From Alnus glutinosa (taxonomy: Eukaryota; Streptophyta; Magnoliopsida; Fagales; Betulaceae), in the NCBI RefSeq assembly GCF_958979055.1, contig NC_084887.1, positions 35,070,620 through 35,134,619 on the forward strand: a stretch of DNA of 64,000 nucleotides. Reading direction: 5' to 3'. Below, piece by piece: positions 15,478-28,600 of this stretch (positions are counted from its first letter, which is position 1; each line of letters begins with the position of its first letter). The notes below the pieces were generated by a model. The model was not told the DNA's origin and did not search any database. It saw only the letters and a list, made by a program, of their open reading frames with translations. Position numbers and translations under genes: made by a program.

Positions 15478-17870
15478 GGTCTGGTATAACGTGGCATTTG
15501 TTATCTTTTATGTACATTATAAATTTATGCCTTCATTGAACCAACTTCCTTCAGTTTCACCTGTTGGTTGTCAGATGGGATCTGATTTTGTAGTTTGGGT
15601 TCCCTTAAATTAATTCATTTTACCTAGTTTTTTAGTGTACAATGGCACAGTTGTTTTGTGCAAAGTAAAAGGTGAATTTGCCCGCCCTTTTTGAGCTATA
15701 TTTGATTGATGGCTAAATTTATAGCTCTATTTGGTACCGTGTGAGAGTAATGCTAGAAATTATATTTTTATTTCATAACTATTTTATAATGCTAACATAC
15801 ATGGTAGTTCCAACAAATTCTTGGATTTTTTATTTTTTTTTCCCCCTCTTTTTAACAATGACTGATCTGAAGGTTGATTGGGATTGCTATATCAGCATTG
15901 CGGGATAATTTTGGAATAAAAATGTGGTTTTTAACATTATTCATCGTGAAAACAACTCATGCCTTCAAATTTTCGAATGAACCACAAACGTCTTTTTCTG
16001 ACTCATATAAAGTTTATCACTGTCCACTGAGGTCTTAACTCAAATTAACTAAATCAAAACTTTTGGTGGAGATGCGGAAGAAATCTTCGACAGGCAGGCC
16101 TTGGTACAATGAATTTTTAATTGTTAAGAGTCTCACATTGTCAAGGTATACTTGGGTTGTGGACTTTATAAGCCTTGAGTAAACCTCTTCTCTCAAAGTG
16201 CATTTTGTGGAAGAGTAAGGCTTAATGGACTTTATCATAGTATCAGAGCTTCAGGGCCTTGGATAATGTTGGGCCTTCCCTCCTGTTATACACGTGTTTG
16301 GACAATAGTGTCACACGTGAGGGGGCGTGTTAAGAGTCCCACATTGCCAAGGTATACTTGGGTTGTGGGCTTTATAAGCCTTGAGCAAACCTCTTCTCTC
16401 AAGGTACCTTTTGTGGAAGAGTAAGTCTCAATGGACTTTATCACTAACTTCCTTTATTTCCCCTTTTGTTTGATACATTTGGCTCCTAACGTTGATATTT
16501 GCAGGTCTAATTCTGCAAGAGGCAGGACTCTTTAGTGGGGCAGTGGGTGCTCTTTCTTGCATGCTCCATTCTTCCAAATAAAAAAAAAAATACCTTCGTT
16601 GTGCCTTTTTCCCTCTCTGCGCATTGAGCAACAACAGACCTTTGTTTTAATAAGTGGGAAATGATAATTTTTATGAAATGAGACCCTGGTTTTGTTAGAA
16701 CTCGTAAATCTTTTAGGTACACATGATCCAGATGCCAAAAAGTTAGATGCTTGGTTACATCTACTGGGGAAAAAAAAATGGAGACAAGGGAAAATCTATC
16801 CCATATTCTTCTGCAATGGTATTGACCTTTTATGATAGCATTAGATAATCTCCGAAATTCAGCTCCATATGTTAAAATGCCAGTAAACAGAAGCTCGCAG
16901 GCAGCATGACCTCTTTAACTACGTTCGGCTTTTTCCTGATTGGAAAGCCCAACCCTATGAGATTTCCACACTTATAATGAACAGAAATATCGATTAACTT
17001 GGTAGAGGAGGCCTTTTAGCCCTGGTTGTTCCACTTAATGGTGTCATAAAAAGCATGCATGTTGTTTTTCATGATCCACCGGATATTCATGCATGATCTG
17101 CCTCATCTAACTGTACTGAAAGCCTTTTTGTTCTATATATTTAATTAGGGCTAACAGATTTTTACACGGCCCGCAAATCCAACTTAAAATTAGCTGATTA
17201 GGGTTGAAGGATTTGACATGTTTAATTAAATTGGTCGAATTAAAGTTGATATGTAGTCTTATATATACTCATATTTTGACACTACATGAACTCGACAAAC
17301 GAACACGAATTACTACCTCTATATTTGATGCCAATTATATCAGAAAGAATCAAAACATTAAATAAAACATGTATCAGTTATTAATTGATCAAAGTAAATC
17401 CTAGAATTTTTTTCACCGCAAACTCTCTCCGTCTCCATGAACTTTTCACTTCTTCCGTATCAAAATGAAATAGTCATTATCTATCGGAGCCTTAAATTAT
17501 TTGAGCATCCTATTTAATTAGCCTGTTGTTAAGAAGAGTACGTATTTCCCTTTCTTGTTCACTTTTGGACCTTTTGTTTTGTTCTGTTTCTCTTAATGTG
17601 GGAGATTTTCCCTGAAACAAACCAACATTCAAAGTGCTAGCTTTTTGATACCTGTATAGGCTACTCGGTACTCACCATTCACCAAATGCACAAAGGGGAC
17701 CGGTTAAGCCAGCCAACCAAAACAAGCAAGCGGCCTACAACATTTTCTCCTTTGGACCGGCACCATAACATGTGTATGAGTTTGCATGCTCTCAAAAAGC
17801 AACATCACTCACTAGCAACTATAACATACATGCATGCATATGCGTGTGCTGATGTGCATGTACATGTGCC
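15478..17870. other. Intergenic DNA between NDUFAF7 and the NPF gene
   Basis: Contains the NDUFAF7 3' UTR and the TRIM-B element at 16122-16443. Apart from these I see only spacer. The words around 17160-17290 (hydrophobic-poor, no open frame) look like decayed transposon sequence. Confidence 0.5.
16122..16443 (+). mobile_element. TRIM retrotransposon (family B), complete
   Basis: Two 116-bp LTRs, 16122-16237 and 16328-16443, both begin TGTTAAGAGTC and end GGACTTTATCA (TG...CA). Directly after the left LTR is TAGTATCAGAGC (16238-16249), one base off the initiator-Met tRNA primer site. Directly before the right LTR is the purine tract TGAGGGGGCG. The core is only 90 bp and has no coding sequence. 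Flanking pentamers are TTAAT and CTAAC, which could be one target duplication changed by two C-to-T transitions. A related copy lies at 34877-35170. Confidence 0.88.
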
Positions 17871-17880
17871 TATATATATA
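17871..17880 (+). promoter_or_regulatory. Probable TATA box of the NPF transporter gene
   Basis: TATATATATA lies 125 bp before the ATG at 18005. The first ATG after it is the predicted start codon. Confidence 0.4.
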
Positions 17881-18004
17881 TGCATGTTATAGAGAGAATA
17901 ACCAGTAGGTGAGAGTAAAGGATTTCTTCCTTCTTGTCTTGCTGATCAACTCTGTATCACTCAGCTTCAACTCTCTAGTCTGTTCATTATTTGAAGGAAA
18001 AAAA

Positions 18005-20110
18005 ATGGAGAGAGAGGAGGAGAATATTGTTCCAACTGATGAGCCTGAGATCAAGCACGCAGGAGTTAAAGCCATAGCCTTTATCATTGGTAAGATAGAG
18101 AATGAGAGAGGCAGAGCTCTAGCATTTTTGACTTCCACCCATCTTTTTCTTTTGGTTTTAATCTTAAACATAGAGAAACAAAAAAAAAAAAACAATTGCA
18201 GGGAACGAGGCATTTGAGAAGCTTGGAACAATTGGAACTTCATCAAACCTCATCCTTTATCTGAACAATGTCTTCCACATGAAGAAAGTGACAGCTGCAA
18301 CACTCATTAACATCTTCAATGGCACCACAAACATGGCACCCTTGCTGGGTGCCTTCCTCTCCGATTCTTACTTTGGACGTTACAAGACCTTGGCCTTTGC
18401 TTCCATGTCCTCTCTTTTGGTAATTTGGATGATTTTTCTGTCATTTTTAGATCGGATTTCCCATGTATGCATTTCAATTTTAGATCCAAGACCTTAAAAT
18501 TTTATGTACATCTAATGCATGTCCCTTCAACATGTTCTTCACAACATATCTACAACAATCAATAATTTTAAGCTCTTTTTTTTCCTTCTTCCTAGGGGAT
18601 GACAGGACTAATGTTAACAGCGGCAATCTCCAAACTGCACCCTCCACATTGTGAGAAAAACCATAATAGCACATGTGTCGGGCCAACGGCTTGGCAATTG
18701 GCCTTCTTGCTAGCCGGATTCAGCCTCCTAGTTGTCGGAGCTGGAGGTATCCGTCCATGTAACCTAGCCTTTGGTGCTGACCAGTTCAATCCGAGGACCG
18801 AATCCGGCAAAAGGGCCATTAACAGTTTCTTCAATTGGTATTATTTTACCTTCACCTTTGCCGTGATTATATCAGTAACGTTCATCACCTATGTGCAGAA
18901 CAGGAACTGGGCTATTGGGTTAGCCATTCCTGCGTGCCTTATGTTCATTTCATGTGCATTGTTTTTCTTGGGGTCAAGATTTTACGTTAAAGTAAAACCC
19001 CAGGGAAGCCCCCTTGTTAGTGTGGTACAAGTGGTGGTGGCTGCCACTAGGAAGCGTCAGTTAAAGCTGCCTGAAAACAGGGCATTTAACCTTTTCAACT
19101 ACATGCCCAACACTTCCAACAACTCCAAACTACCCTGCACCGATCAATTTGGGTAAGATATCTCTCTAATCCACATTTTGGTCCCAACCAAAAAAGAAAG
19201 AAAGAAAGGATAAACGCTTTTGCATTTGTTTTAGTTATATGCAATATTTGAGTGATCTAATCTAAGTGATCATGGCCTCAGGTTCCTTGACAAGGCTGCA
19301 ATCCTTACACCAGAAGACCAAGTTAATTCTGATGGATCGGCTTCCAACCCATGGAAGCTTTGCAGCATACAACAAGTAGAAGAATTGAAATGCATAGCAA
19401 GAGTAATTCCCATTTGGGCATCAGGGATAGTCTTCCACGTTGCTATAGTCCAACAGCAAACCTATGCGGTTTACCAAGCTTCTCAGTCCGACAGACGCCT
19501 CAGCAAAAGCAGCTTCAAGGTGCCTGAAGCATCTTATGCAGTCTTTGCCATGCTAACCCTTGCTATGTGGATTCCAATCTATGACCGAGTCGTGGTTCCT
19601 TTCCTCCAAAAGCTGACTGGCAAAGAAGGTGGCATCACGATTCTCCAAAGAATTGGCATTGGAATTGTGCTCTCAGTTTTGACTATGGTTGTTTCTGGTT
19701 TGGTTGAAGAGCGGAGAAGAACCTCACCTCTTACTATGCCAAAACAATCATCTATGTCTGGCTTATGGCTAATCCCTCAACTTGCACTTGCTGGGCTATG
19801 CGAGGCTTTCAACGCCATTGGCCAAATTGAACTTTATTATAAGGAGTTTCCAGAGAACATGAGGAGCATTGCTGGGTCTTTCTTATTTTGTGGCATGGCC
19901 TGCTCCAATTATCTAAGTGGTTTTCTGGTTTATGTGGTTCATAGAATCAGCTTGAGAGCTCGGACTGGAGATTGGTTGCCAGAGGATCTTAACGAAGGGA
20001 GATTGGATTACTTCTATTACATGATTGCTGCTCTGGGTGTCCTCAACTTTGGATACTTTTTGGTGTGTGCCAGGTGGTATAGATATAAAGGGGATTTAGA
20101 AGAATGTTAA
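18005..20110 (+). CDS. NRT1/PTR family transporter, NPF2-like, 562 aa
   Basis: Four exons, 18005-18089, 18202-18419, 18596-19152 and 19282-20110, join in phase to a TAA stop. The protein is a twelve-helix proton-coupled POT/NPF carrier. The start region holds the plant form of the ExxE[K/R] proton-coupling motif (NEAFEKLG, residues 30-37). Later come FLSDSYFGRYKT, VVGAGGIRPCNLAFGADQFN, SFFNWYYFTF, FLDKAAI, SDRRL, LWLIPQLALAGLCEAFNAIG, YYKEFPENMRSIAGS and ARWYRYKG. These blocks match the NPF2 clade, which includes nitrate (NRT1.7-like) and glucosinolate (GTR) carriers at the plasma membrane. The substrate cannot be read from sequence. The central cytosolic loop lies at about 220-300. The first ATG after a likely TATA box was chosen. 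A hairpin element sits in the probable 3' UTR. Confidence 0.95.
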
Positions 20111-20164
20111 TTTGAGTATATTGTATTATGTACTTCACAAAGAAGGGGGCGCTCCATCGGATCG

Positions 20165-20280
20165 GGATCCTTTACAATTAGACTGTCTAAATTGCACGTG
20201 TTTAGGTAAGCCTTACAACCTCTCGCTATGTGGAGCTGCCCGAATTGTGTGCAATTTGGATAATGAATTGTAAGGAATCC
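20165..20280. mobile_element. Fold-back element in the NPF 3' flank
   Basis: The arms 20165-20197 (GGATCCTTTACAATTAGAC...) and 20249-20280 (...GAATTGTAAGGAATCC) are inverted and about 80% alike, around a 50-bp loop. It lies 55 bp after the NPF stop codon, so it would be transcribed in the 3' UTR. It is probably a small MITE; no target duplication was noted. Confidence 0.6.
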
Positions 20281-21528
20281 TCGTCTATGCTCCATCACTT
20301 TGATATTTGATGCTTTCCTAAGAGTTCAAAACCTTTTTCTGTTGAGAACCGATAAATCCCTTATATGATCTTCTATGTTATTGTGGAGAAATAATATGTT
20401 TCACGTCCTCAAATGTCTTCAATTGTTGTTACAAACAAAAGTTTCATGGTATGAGGATGAGAGAATTGGTACAGGCAAAATATTTTGAGAAAAGAGTAAT
20501 AAAGATAGTGAGCAAAAGAGGAATAGAAAGATAAGATCAATTAATTTCAATACAAGACGTTACAATAATTCAACCACCATGCCAATTCATTTGAGATACC
20601 CATAAGGTTATCCGAAAAAGCCACCATCTTCAAATTTGTGTGGGGTGCTTAAACGTGTTATTAAGAATTAAAAAAAAGAAGAATGAGATTAGAGAAGATT
20701 GTTGCAAACAAAACAAAATCCATAGAACAATCATTGAAGTAACCTAAATAAGAAATGCAAATTGCCTACGAAGGTTAGATGGAGAAGCGGTGGCTAGTAG
20801 ACTTTTGACTTCAAAGCGTGATTATACCCTCTAACTCTAACAGGAATTCTCACAATTAATCTTGCTATTAGGACTCTTCGGTCCGAATATGATAGTTTCG
20901 GCCAAATAAGAGCCACATTCAGGTAGGGGAGCCCTAATCACAACTCATGTTATTATTTCTACTCCTTCCTATTTGGATAGGGAATAGGATATCCGAATCC
21001 ATGTATTATAAGTCAAGATAATTTTACTCTCAAATAAAACAAATTAAAAAGGAAAAAAAAAACCATTAGGTTTCTTCTGAAAATTTTAATTTGAAAGAGG
21101 GTAAAACTATTTTTTTTTTAATAAGTGAAAAAAAAAAAGTTCTAAATTTATAAATACACTACATTTAAATGGGCTAATATGAAATCACTCTTTATTAAAA
21201 AAGAAAAAAAATTGAAAGACTGATAGACATTGCTACATCAATCCAATAAAACAATATAAGTATTTAAAAATACTCTTAAAAATATATATTTATATATAGG
21301 AAAGATCATTTTTGAATATAAGTCTAAATCTTAGATAAATTCAATAATTTAACCTAATATGTATATATTTTTTATTTTTGTTTTTATTTTTTTCCGTCAG
21401 CAACATTGTTACCACTAGTGCCCGATGGTCACGACTCACGACTCACGAGGTCCAAGCATAGAGAATAGAGACCACTAATTTCCCAAGCGCACACCATAAA
21501 TTGCTCTAAATCGCTCATCGAAGCCACA
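20281..21528. other. AT-rich intergenic DNA before the thioredoxin gene
   Basis: No gene-like sequence is seen. A GA-rich run at 21540-21555 directly precedes the thioredoxin start codon and belongs to its 5' UTR. Confidence 0.5.
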
Positions 21529-21556
21529 GTGAGACACAGAGAGAGAGAGAGAGAGA

Positions 21557-22178
21557 ATGGGATCTTTCCTCTCAAGCTTGCTTGGAGTGGGCGCGACGAA
21601 CGAGGCGGCTCCGTCGGCTTCGGAGGGTCCCGGGATCATGTCGTTCCACTCCTCCGCCCGATGGCAGCTCCACTTCAACAGCTCCAAAGAATCCTCCCAA
21701 CTCGTAAAATTACTTGCTTTTACTCTCTCTTTAAGCTTTCTAATCTTCCTTAAGATGGTGTTAGGTAGGGATTAATTCGTTTCCCTTTTCTATGTTGCAC
21801 GGAGCAAAGACGGTGATTGATTTCGCTGCTGCCTGGTGTGGGCCGTGCAAGTTCATGGAGCCCGCCGTGCACGGCATGGCCACCAAGTTCTCCGACGTCG
21901 TCTTCGCCAAGATCGATGTCGATGAATTACCTGTGCGTGTTCTCTCCCGATTCTTATTCTTTGTCGGCAAATCTCTCTGGGTTTGTATGTGGTTGTTGAC
22001 TTTGTTTTTGGGTTTGTGCGAAATTTCGTAGGATGTGGCGCAGGAGTTTCAGGTGCAGGCGATGCCCACGTTTGTGTTGGTGAAGAAGGGGAAGGAGGTG
22101 GACAGGGTGGTTGGGGCCAAGAAGGATGAGCTTGAGAAGAAGATTGAGAAGCACAGAGCTCTCCAGGCCTCTTCTTGA
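21557..22178 (+). CDS. TRX h: Thioredoxin h (subgroup II-like), 138 aa
   Basis: Three exons, 21557-21703, 21810-21932 and 22032-22178, join in phase to a TGA stop. The redox site WCGPC is at about residues 58-62, followed by [28 protein letters not shown] and the cis-proline segment [19 protein letters not shown]. The conserved Trp of h-type N-terminal regions appears in SARWQLHFN. The roughly 35-residue N-terminal extension and the MGS start (possible N-myristoylation at Gly2) suggest the h2-like subgroup, whose members occur in cytosol, membranes and mitochondria. It reduces disulfides of target proteins, with NADPH-thioredoxin reductase as the usual electron donor. Intron positions agree with other plant h-type genes. 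It is convergent with the H+-ATPase gene, 437 bp away. Confidence 0.95.
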
Positions 22179-22615
22179 TTGTTCTGATTATTTGCTTTAT
22201 CTCTTTCTTTCAGTTTGTACCTCTCAGTTTCCATAAATTCCATTATAGTTATGATGATGATGATGATGATGATGATGGTTTTAATTAATTTGGTGAGAAA
22301 ATGATGAACACTTCTTATTACGATTCCTATAACTATAGTTTCCCTTAACCTTTTATGTGGTTATTTGCTTCCTTTATTTTTTTCCAATGGGTTTCTCAGT
22401 TTCATTATCATTTGATGGTAAATCTCAATCAGGGTTTCTCATCCCACATTACACTGAAGCAGTGTCTTGCATTTAGCAACAGATATATAAACATATAAAA
22501 TGCAGGTGGGCTATGATTTATACATTAGGATGATAAACTACAGCTCTTTAATTTGTTTCCAGCGCATTAACACCATGTTTATGTACCATGGGGAATCGAA
22601 GAAGTTTCTGATCTT
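22179..22615. other. Shared 3' flank of the thioredoxin and H+-ATPase genes
   Basis: Holds the two convergent 3' UTRs. An (ATG)n microsatellite is at about 22250-22277. Confidence 0.6.
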
Positions 22616-25600
22616 TCAGACAGTGTATGCTTGCTGAATTGTGTCTATGTCAAGGCCCTTAAGTCTCACCACCGACTCGACGTGGCCTTTCAGTGTATGC
22701 AGCTCTCTCAGTCTGCAAGAAACAAGAAAACATATCCATCATATGCACTCTTTCCACCAGGATTCAACTCTAAAAGAGCATTCATCTTCCTCTTAAGCTC
22801 AATATGAAGATCTCAGAAAAATACAGATAACATGTAATCTCAATAAACGAGGGCATATTTTACAAAATGGCATCATCATTTCATTGCAGCAACGATGAAA
22901 ATTTGTGTACCTAGCAATCTCAGCTCGTCTTTTTGCCTCTTCTGCCATCTGATTAAGTTCTGAATGAGTTGTGCGCTCGCCGAACATCTTGGTTTCAGGT
23001 GGGTGCAACCCATGAAGCGTCCTTTGTGCACGTGCCCATTTAAGCTCCCGTTCTTCCTTCCCGAAATCCTTTTTCCTTGTGAAGGCAATCTGCAGAACAG
23101 AGAATTCAACCACAAAGAGTCATGGAGGAGCACTTCTTAACAACTTACTCTATTGAAACAGTGTCACACGTACCCTTTGCTCAATAACAAGATCCCAAGC
23201 CCTCCCACTCAGGGCATACCGGGTAACGAACTTGATAAAATCAAGTGGGAAATAAAAGATGAGGTTATAGAGCCAAATAACACCAGCCCAACCCCATCCA
23301 ATACCTTTGATTGCAGCAAAACTCCAGTTCGCATAGACCGCAATGAGCGTGGCGACCTGAACACGCAACGAAATTGATAGAAAGGTCATTGACATTGCCA
23401 TATATCAGTAGATAAAATCACAAAAATGCAAGGAAAAACCAGCAGTTCACCCACCAGCTGAGCAATAACAAAAGCTGCTACAAGTAAAAAGCCCGGACGC
23501 TCGACATAAGACCAATTCCGGGACCGTGTCACGAATATGAGAGCCTGACTTACAGTACTCACTTGCAGGTACACTGCTGAGGCAAGCTTCCTAAAGTCGT
23601 CCTTTTCCTGAAGGCTTGAAACCCCAAATGTACGCTGTATATGGCATAATACAAGTCAATTCAAGCAAATGAGCACCAAGTAAATCATTCTAACTGATAA
23701 ATGATACAGAAAAACGGACAGCTATAACAAGCAGACAAGGTAAGGAGAAGATTCATACATACAGACAGAAGTACAAGCACACAAAAACTGATCATATGAA
23801 AATCATTTTTTTTCTTTAAGATAAGATCATTCCATAATGCCAGAAATGTCAAGTACATAAGAGAATATTTGTCAGAAGAAATCATTGAAAAGGATGGGAC
23901 AAAATTACCGTATCAAGTCTATGCAGTTATACAATGTTACAACCATGATCAGCTTGCATAAAGAAGAGAAGAGGATGGATGAATTATCTGCTTTTGACTT
24001 GTGCAATTAGAGACAGAGAACAGAAAACGTACTTGGCATAGGATGCTTTGAAGTCCAAAGATTTAAACAGTACATGTGGAGCGAATCTAATAAGAACAAA
24101 AAGGTGGCATGGAAGAAAACCAACTTCTTTCACAAACTATTCAGATTGAAGGCAAATATAATAAGAACAACTTGGTGCATGTGATTTAAGATAACCAATT
24201 AAATTTTATAATAATAGTAAAAAGAAAAACGGCTATGAGTCTGTGCATTTGTCATTTAACAAAACCTTGGACAATAAACATTAAACACACAATTATGCCG
24301 ACTGACACTTGACCAGTGTTGGAATACCGTGGACAAAGTTTTTAACTTTGCTTACAGGATAAAAAGTAGACCCAACCAGGATTAGACAAGACCAAGCTGA
24401 CCGTGATGGTCTAATTAGTCTAACTACACACAAGCAGACCACCCTCAATTATTGGAAGCTTTAGCAGGTTAAGGGATGAATGAGATGGTCAGGGATAAAA
24501 GAAATTGGAAAATTGAACTTTCATAATTTGATAGGATATAGTGCCTAGTATGTAAAAAGCAAAAACAAAAAGCAAAACTATGCAAATAAGCCTTCAGTTG
24601 CACATGGAACTTGCTTGGATGATGATGATGATGATGGTAGGAGTGAGCTTGAGTTTGATTAAAAAATTAGACAGCCTCCAAAGAACAGAAATTATTGATG
24701 TGTTTAAAAGATCAGGTATTCTCTGACATGACATGCATAAATTTGGTGATCATTTAACAAAAATCAAATAAGTCTTACAGGGAAGAAGTCTGTCTTGTAT
24801 GCTGCCCAAAAGAAGATGACTGTCATCATAGCCAAATAACCACCAAGAATGATTCCAGTTGCAAAGATCTCTGATAGCTTCCAGCTATCTGGCAGAGGAG
24901 AAGGCTTAACCCTGTCCTTCGATATTGTCATAATGGTGCCTGGCAAGCCATAGATCTCGTTAGTGGCAAACTTCTCACCATAAAGAAAAGGAATCTGCAA
25001 GATTCTCTCTCTCTGCTAGGAGAATTAATGTTAAGTGAATGCTGTAAAGAGATAGGAAACAATGTGTTTATCTGATTATTTAATCATTCAGTAATGAAGG
25101 AACCAAAAAAAGTCCTATGCTTGTTAGATAAAATAAGAAAATCAGAGCGAGATTAAAAAAAGCAAACAAACCATCATTAAGGACAGCAATAATCAGCACC
25201 ATGAATGGTGGGAAGTCGAACTGCCATATGAGAGCAAGTAACATAAAACCTAACTGTCACGAGAAATCAAATGGGATGAAAACAAAGTCAGGTGGCTAAA
25301 AGGACAGGAAGTGATTAACAACATTTTCAAAATACAATATCCTGTGGCCAACACCAAATTACTTACCACAATACGGATTGTAATGGAAACTGCATAAATC
25401 TGCAACAAAAAATGAATTGATTAATTCGATGAACGCTATCATTAAAACCATAATAACTCCTATAATTACAATTGTTATTAATGGTATCAGTAGTACAACT
25501 AATTGTTGGATATTCCTGAGGGGAATGATGCCATTTGTTTGCACAGAACGCAATAGGGCTTCTCACAAAATGAAAAAAAAAAAAGAAAAAGAAAAAAAGA

Positions 25601-28600
25601 AAATGAAAAAAAAAGTTCTTCTCTCCTATCCAGAAACATGGATAACACAGGGTGAATCCTATCTGGATCAACCACTTTCTTTCCCCAACCAGGCATTGCC
25701 AAGAACGAAGCTGTCTGATCTGAAAAGCTTAAATACCACATTCTGGATCCCATTGGTTTCTTGAGTTAACATGGACATAATAAATGTGTCAATAGAAAAA
25801 CCACCCATTATCTCATAGATTCTGAACATTTTATCAAAACTTCCTAAGATCAAAGCGCATGCTCACCGTGTAATTCTTCATCCTCTGGAATATTGCCCGA
25901 CTAGTCAGTACGGCACTAATAATAACACTAAGACCAGGTTCTGTAAGAACAATGTCAGAAGCACTACGAGCTGCGTCAGTTGCATCAGCAACAGCTATGC
26001 CGATGTCAGCCTTTTTAAGAGCTGGAGCATCATTAACTCCATCACCAGTCATTCCACAGATATGCTTCCTAGCTTGCAAACGCCTTACAATCTCATATTT
26101 GTGCTCTGTACCAACAAATAATTTAGTGCAGTCAGATAAACAAGGACAATAGAAGAAATGTGCTATGTTTATCCAACAAAAAGCCATACAGAGTTCTTGT
26201 TAACAATTTATATAAGTAAAGTTACCAGCATGACCTTGTCGAATCTAGCTGTCTCCCCTGCAGAGTTTAGGGGATCCAGCTTCCTGGTACTAGACTACTA
26301 GTAGCTAAATTGGGTGCAATGGAATTTGGACTAGGCTTAGTGATATGTTATCCATTTTAATTTAGAAAAACTCAAATACCTTTCAAAAAAAGAAAAAAGA
26401 AAAACTCAAATAGCAAAATAAAAATAAAAATGCAGTACCAGGAAAAACGCCAGCAAACCCATCAGCTTTTTCAATCAGATCATCAACCGGCAAAGCAGCA
26501 ATTGACAGGTCTTTATTCTGTCCTAGCAATGCAGAGGATGGGTACATGTTGGTTCCCATTCCCAAACGGCGTCCTGTTTCCTTGGCTATTGCTAGTTGAT
26601 CACCTAATGGACATTGAAAAGAGTAAAGCAGATGGGGATATTAGCCAAATAATGATAAAATAGTCAATGAACAAGACTGAAAGTGAAAGATTATGGTAGA
26701 TGCCATTGTAATTTCCACGTGCCAGAGAAGAATAATGTATTCTGTTCAAATACATGATTCCCATTTATAAGCATCACAGTGGACTGGCCAAGTAAAGCTA
26801 GAAGCATCTGAGTTGCAACAACATAACATTTTATGTAAAAGCAAGGAAACAGCAATGTCAATTAAGTTGTACAACAAACGCTATAAAACACCTTTATTGT
26901 ATTTAGACCTAAAGTTCACCCTTTTGCTATTAAAAGAGAGGGGGAAAAAACTGAAATAGAACTGGTGTTAATTACTATCAGTATAATCTAGGATTGTTAG
27001 AATATTAATTAAATGCATAAATTTACTATTTTCTATCAACTTAAGTTTTGCGATAATTGGTAATTTAACATAGTAACAAAGCAAAAGTCTTGAATTCAAA
27101 CTCTATCTCATCTCCATAGTTCACTTCTCATTTCAATTAAATATTCTACAAGTTTGGCCTAACTTATTGAGGTGGAATTAGAGCCCACAAGTTAGAGAGA
27201 GTGTCAAATTCATCATTTCCTATTAACTTAAGTTTTTGAGATAAATGATAATTTAACAAGGATCAAGTTATACCTCATAATAAACAAAGGGATGTCCGGG
27301 ATGCTATCTACAAAAAGATCCACACGTAATATGTAATTAAACTCAAATCACGTGTATAAAGTCTGCGAATTATCTGTTTGGCTTAAATTAATAATGCAGG
27401 AGTTCTTTGTAGAATAATTACAAAGTGATAGACATTAGACACCTAATAGTTCAAGATGAAAAAGATAGCTTATCATCGATATCCTTCTTATACAGTTTTG
27501 CAATGCTGTTACATAGAACTTTTACCCAAGATGTAAAACATGTCATTACACTGCCTCATTAAATCCTCTGGTACATTTCACTGGTAAAGCCTTATTATAG
27601 CTGCGATATGTACAAGGCATCAAAGGTGCCAAAGCATTACCGTGTATACAAATAAAAAATAGAAGTCATTTTATATTGTTATTTAAAGGAGACACACCTG
27701 TGATCATTTTAACATTTACTCCAAGATTCAATGCTCTTCTTATTGTCTCTGCACTATCATGTCTAGGCGGGTCAAATAGAGGCATGACACCAATAAATTG
27801 CCATGGGCCTCCTTGGCTCTCCTTCCTTCCATCAGGAACTTCCTACACATTAAAAAAAGAAACTTGCCAATACGATCATGAATTATTACACGAAAAACAT
27901 GCATTAGAAGTGAATTGAAAATATCGCCAAGAAATAATGACATGGATGATAGAATACCTGGTATGCTACTGAAAGAGAACGTAATCCTCTCTCTGCAAAC
28001 TTATCAATCACAGCGTGGACTCTACCTTCTATCTCTGACTTATTGTGTGCAAGATTCAAAATCTAGTAATAGAAACACAGGCGTAAATTAATTCATTAAA
28101 AATCCAGAAGCATAAAAGTACATAAAATAGTTGTGTATAATCTAACCTGCTCTGGTGCACCCTTGCTGACCCGATGCATTTTACCTTCACTGTCAATGTA
28201 CGTTAGAGCTGTTCGCTTATCAGTTGGGTTGAACGGAAGGAAGTGAACCTCTTGTATACCAACCCGAGCCTGCAGTCAAGAGCAGAAGCAAATAAACATA
28301 ATAAATAAATAGTGTAGAAAAGTCACCTATATCCGTTTACTCACATAATAAAGATTGGCAGCAAACTTCCAACTCTGCTATTTTAACCTAATGTAAAAGA
28401 GAAATCCTATAATTAATTGATATACACCTCCTTTGGATCACCCAACATTCCAACTATAGCCGTGTCTATTGCATCTTGATTTTCCAATCGGGATGCTCGA
28501 GCTGCCATCAGAACAACAGTATCTGTGTCTACTCCCTTTGCAAAGACCTACACAAATAGAATGTTGGAACAGCACAAAAACTAAGAGAGTTAAAAATGCA

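Noticed and set aside
17909..18004. Longer N-terminus for the NPF transporter
   Set aside because: The frame is open upstream but the only extension would start at GTG; the ATG at 18005 is the first ATG of the frame and fits the family length.
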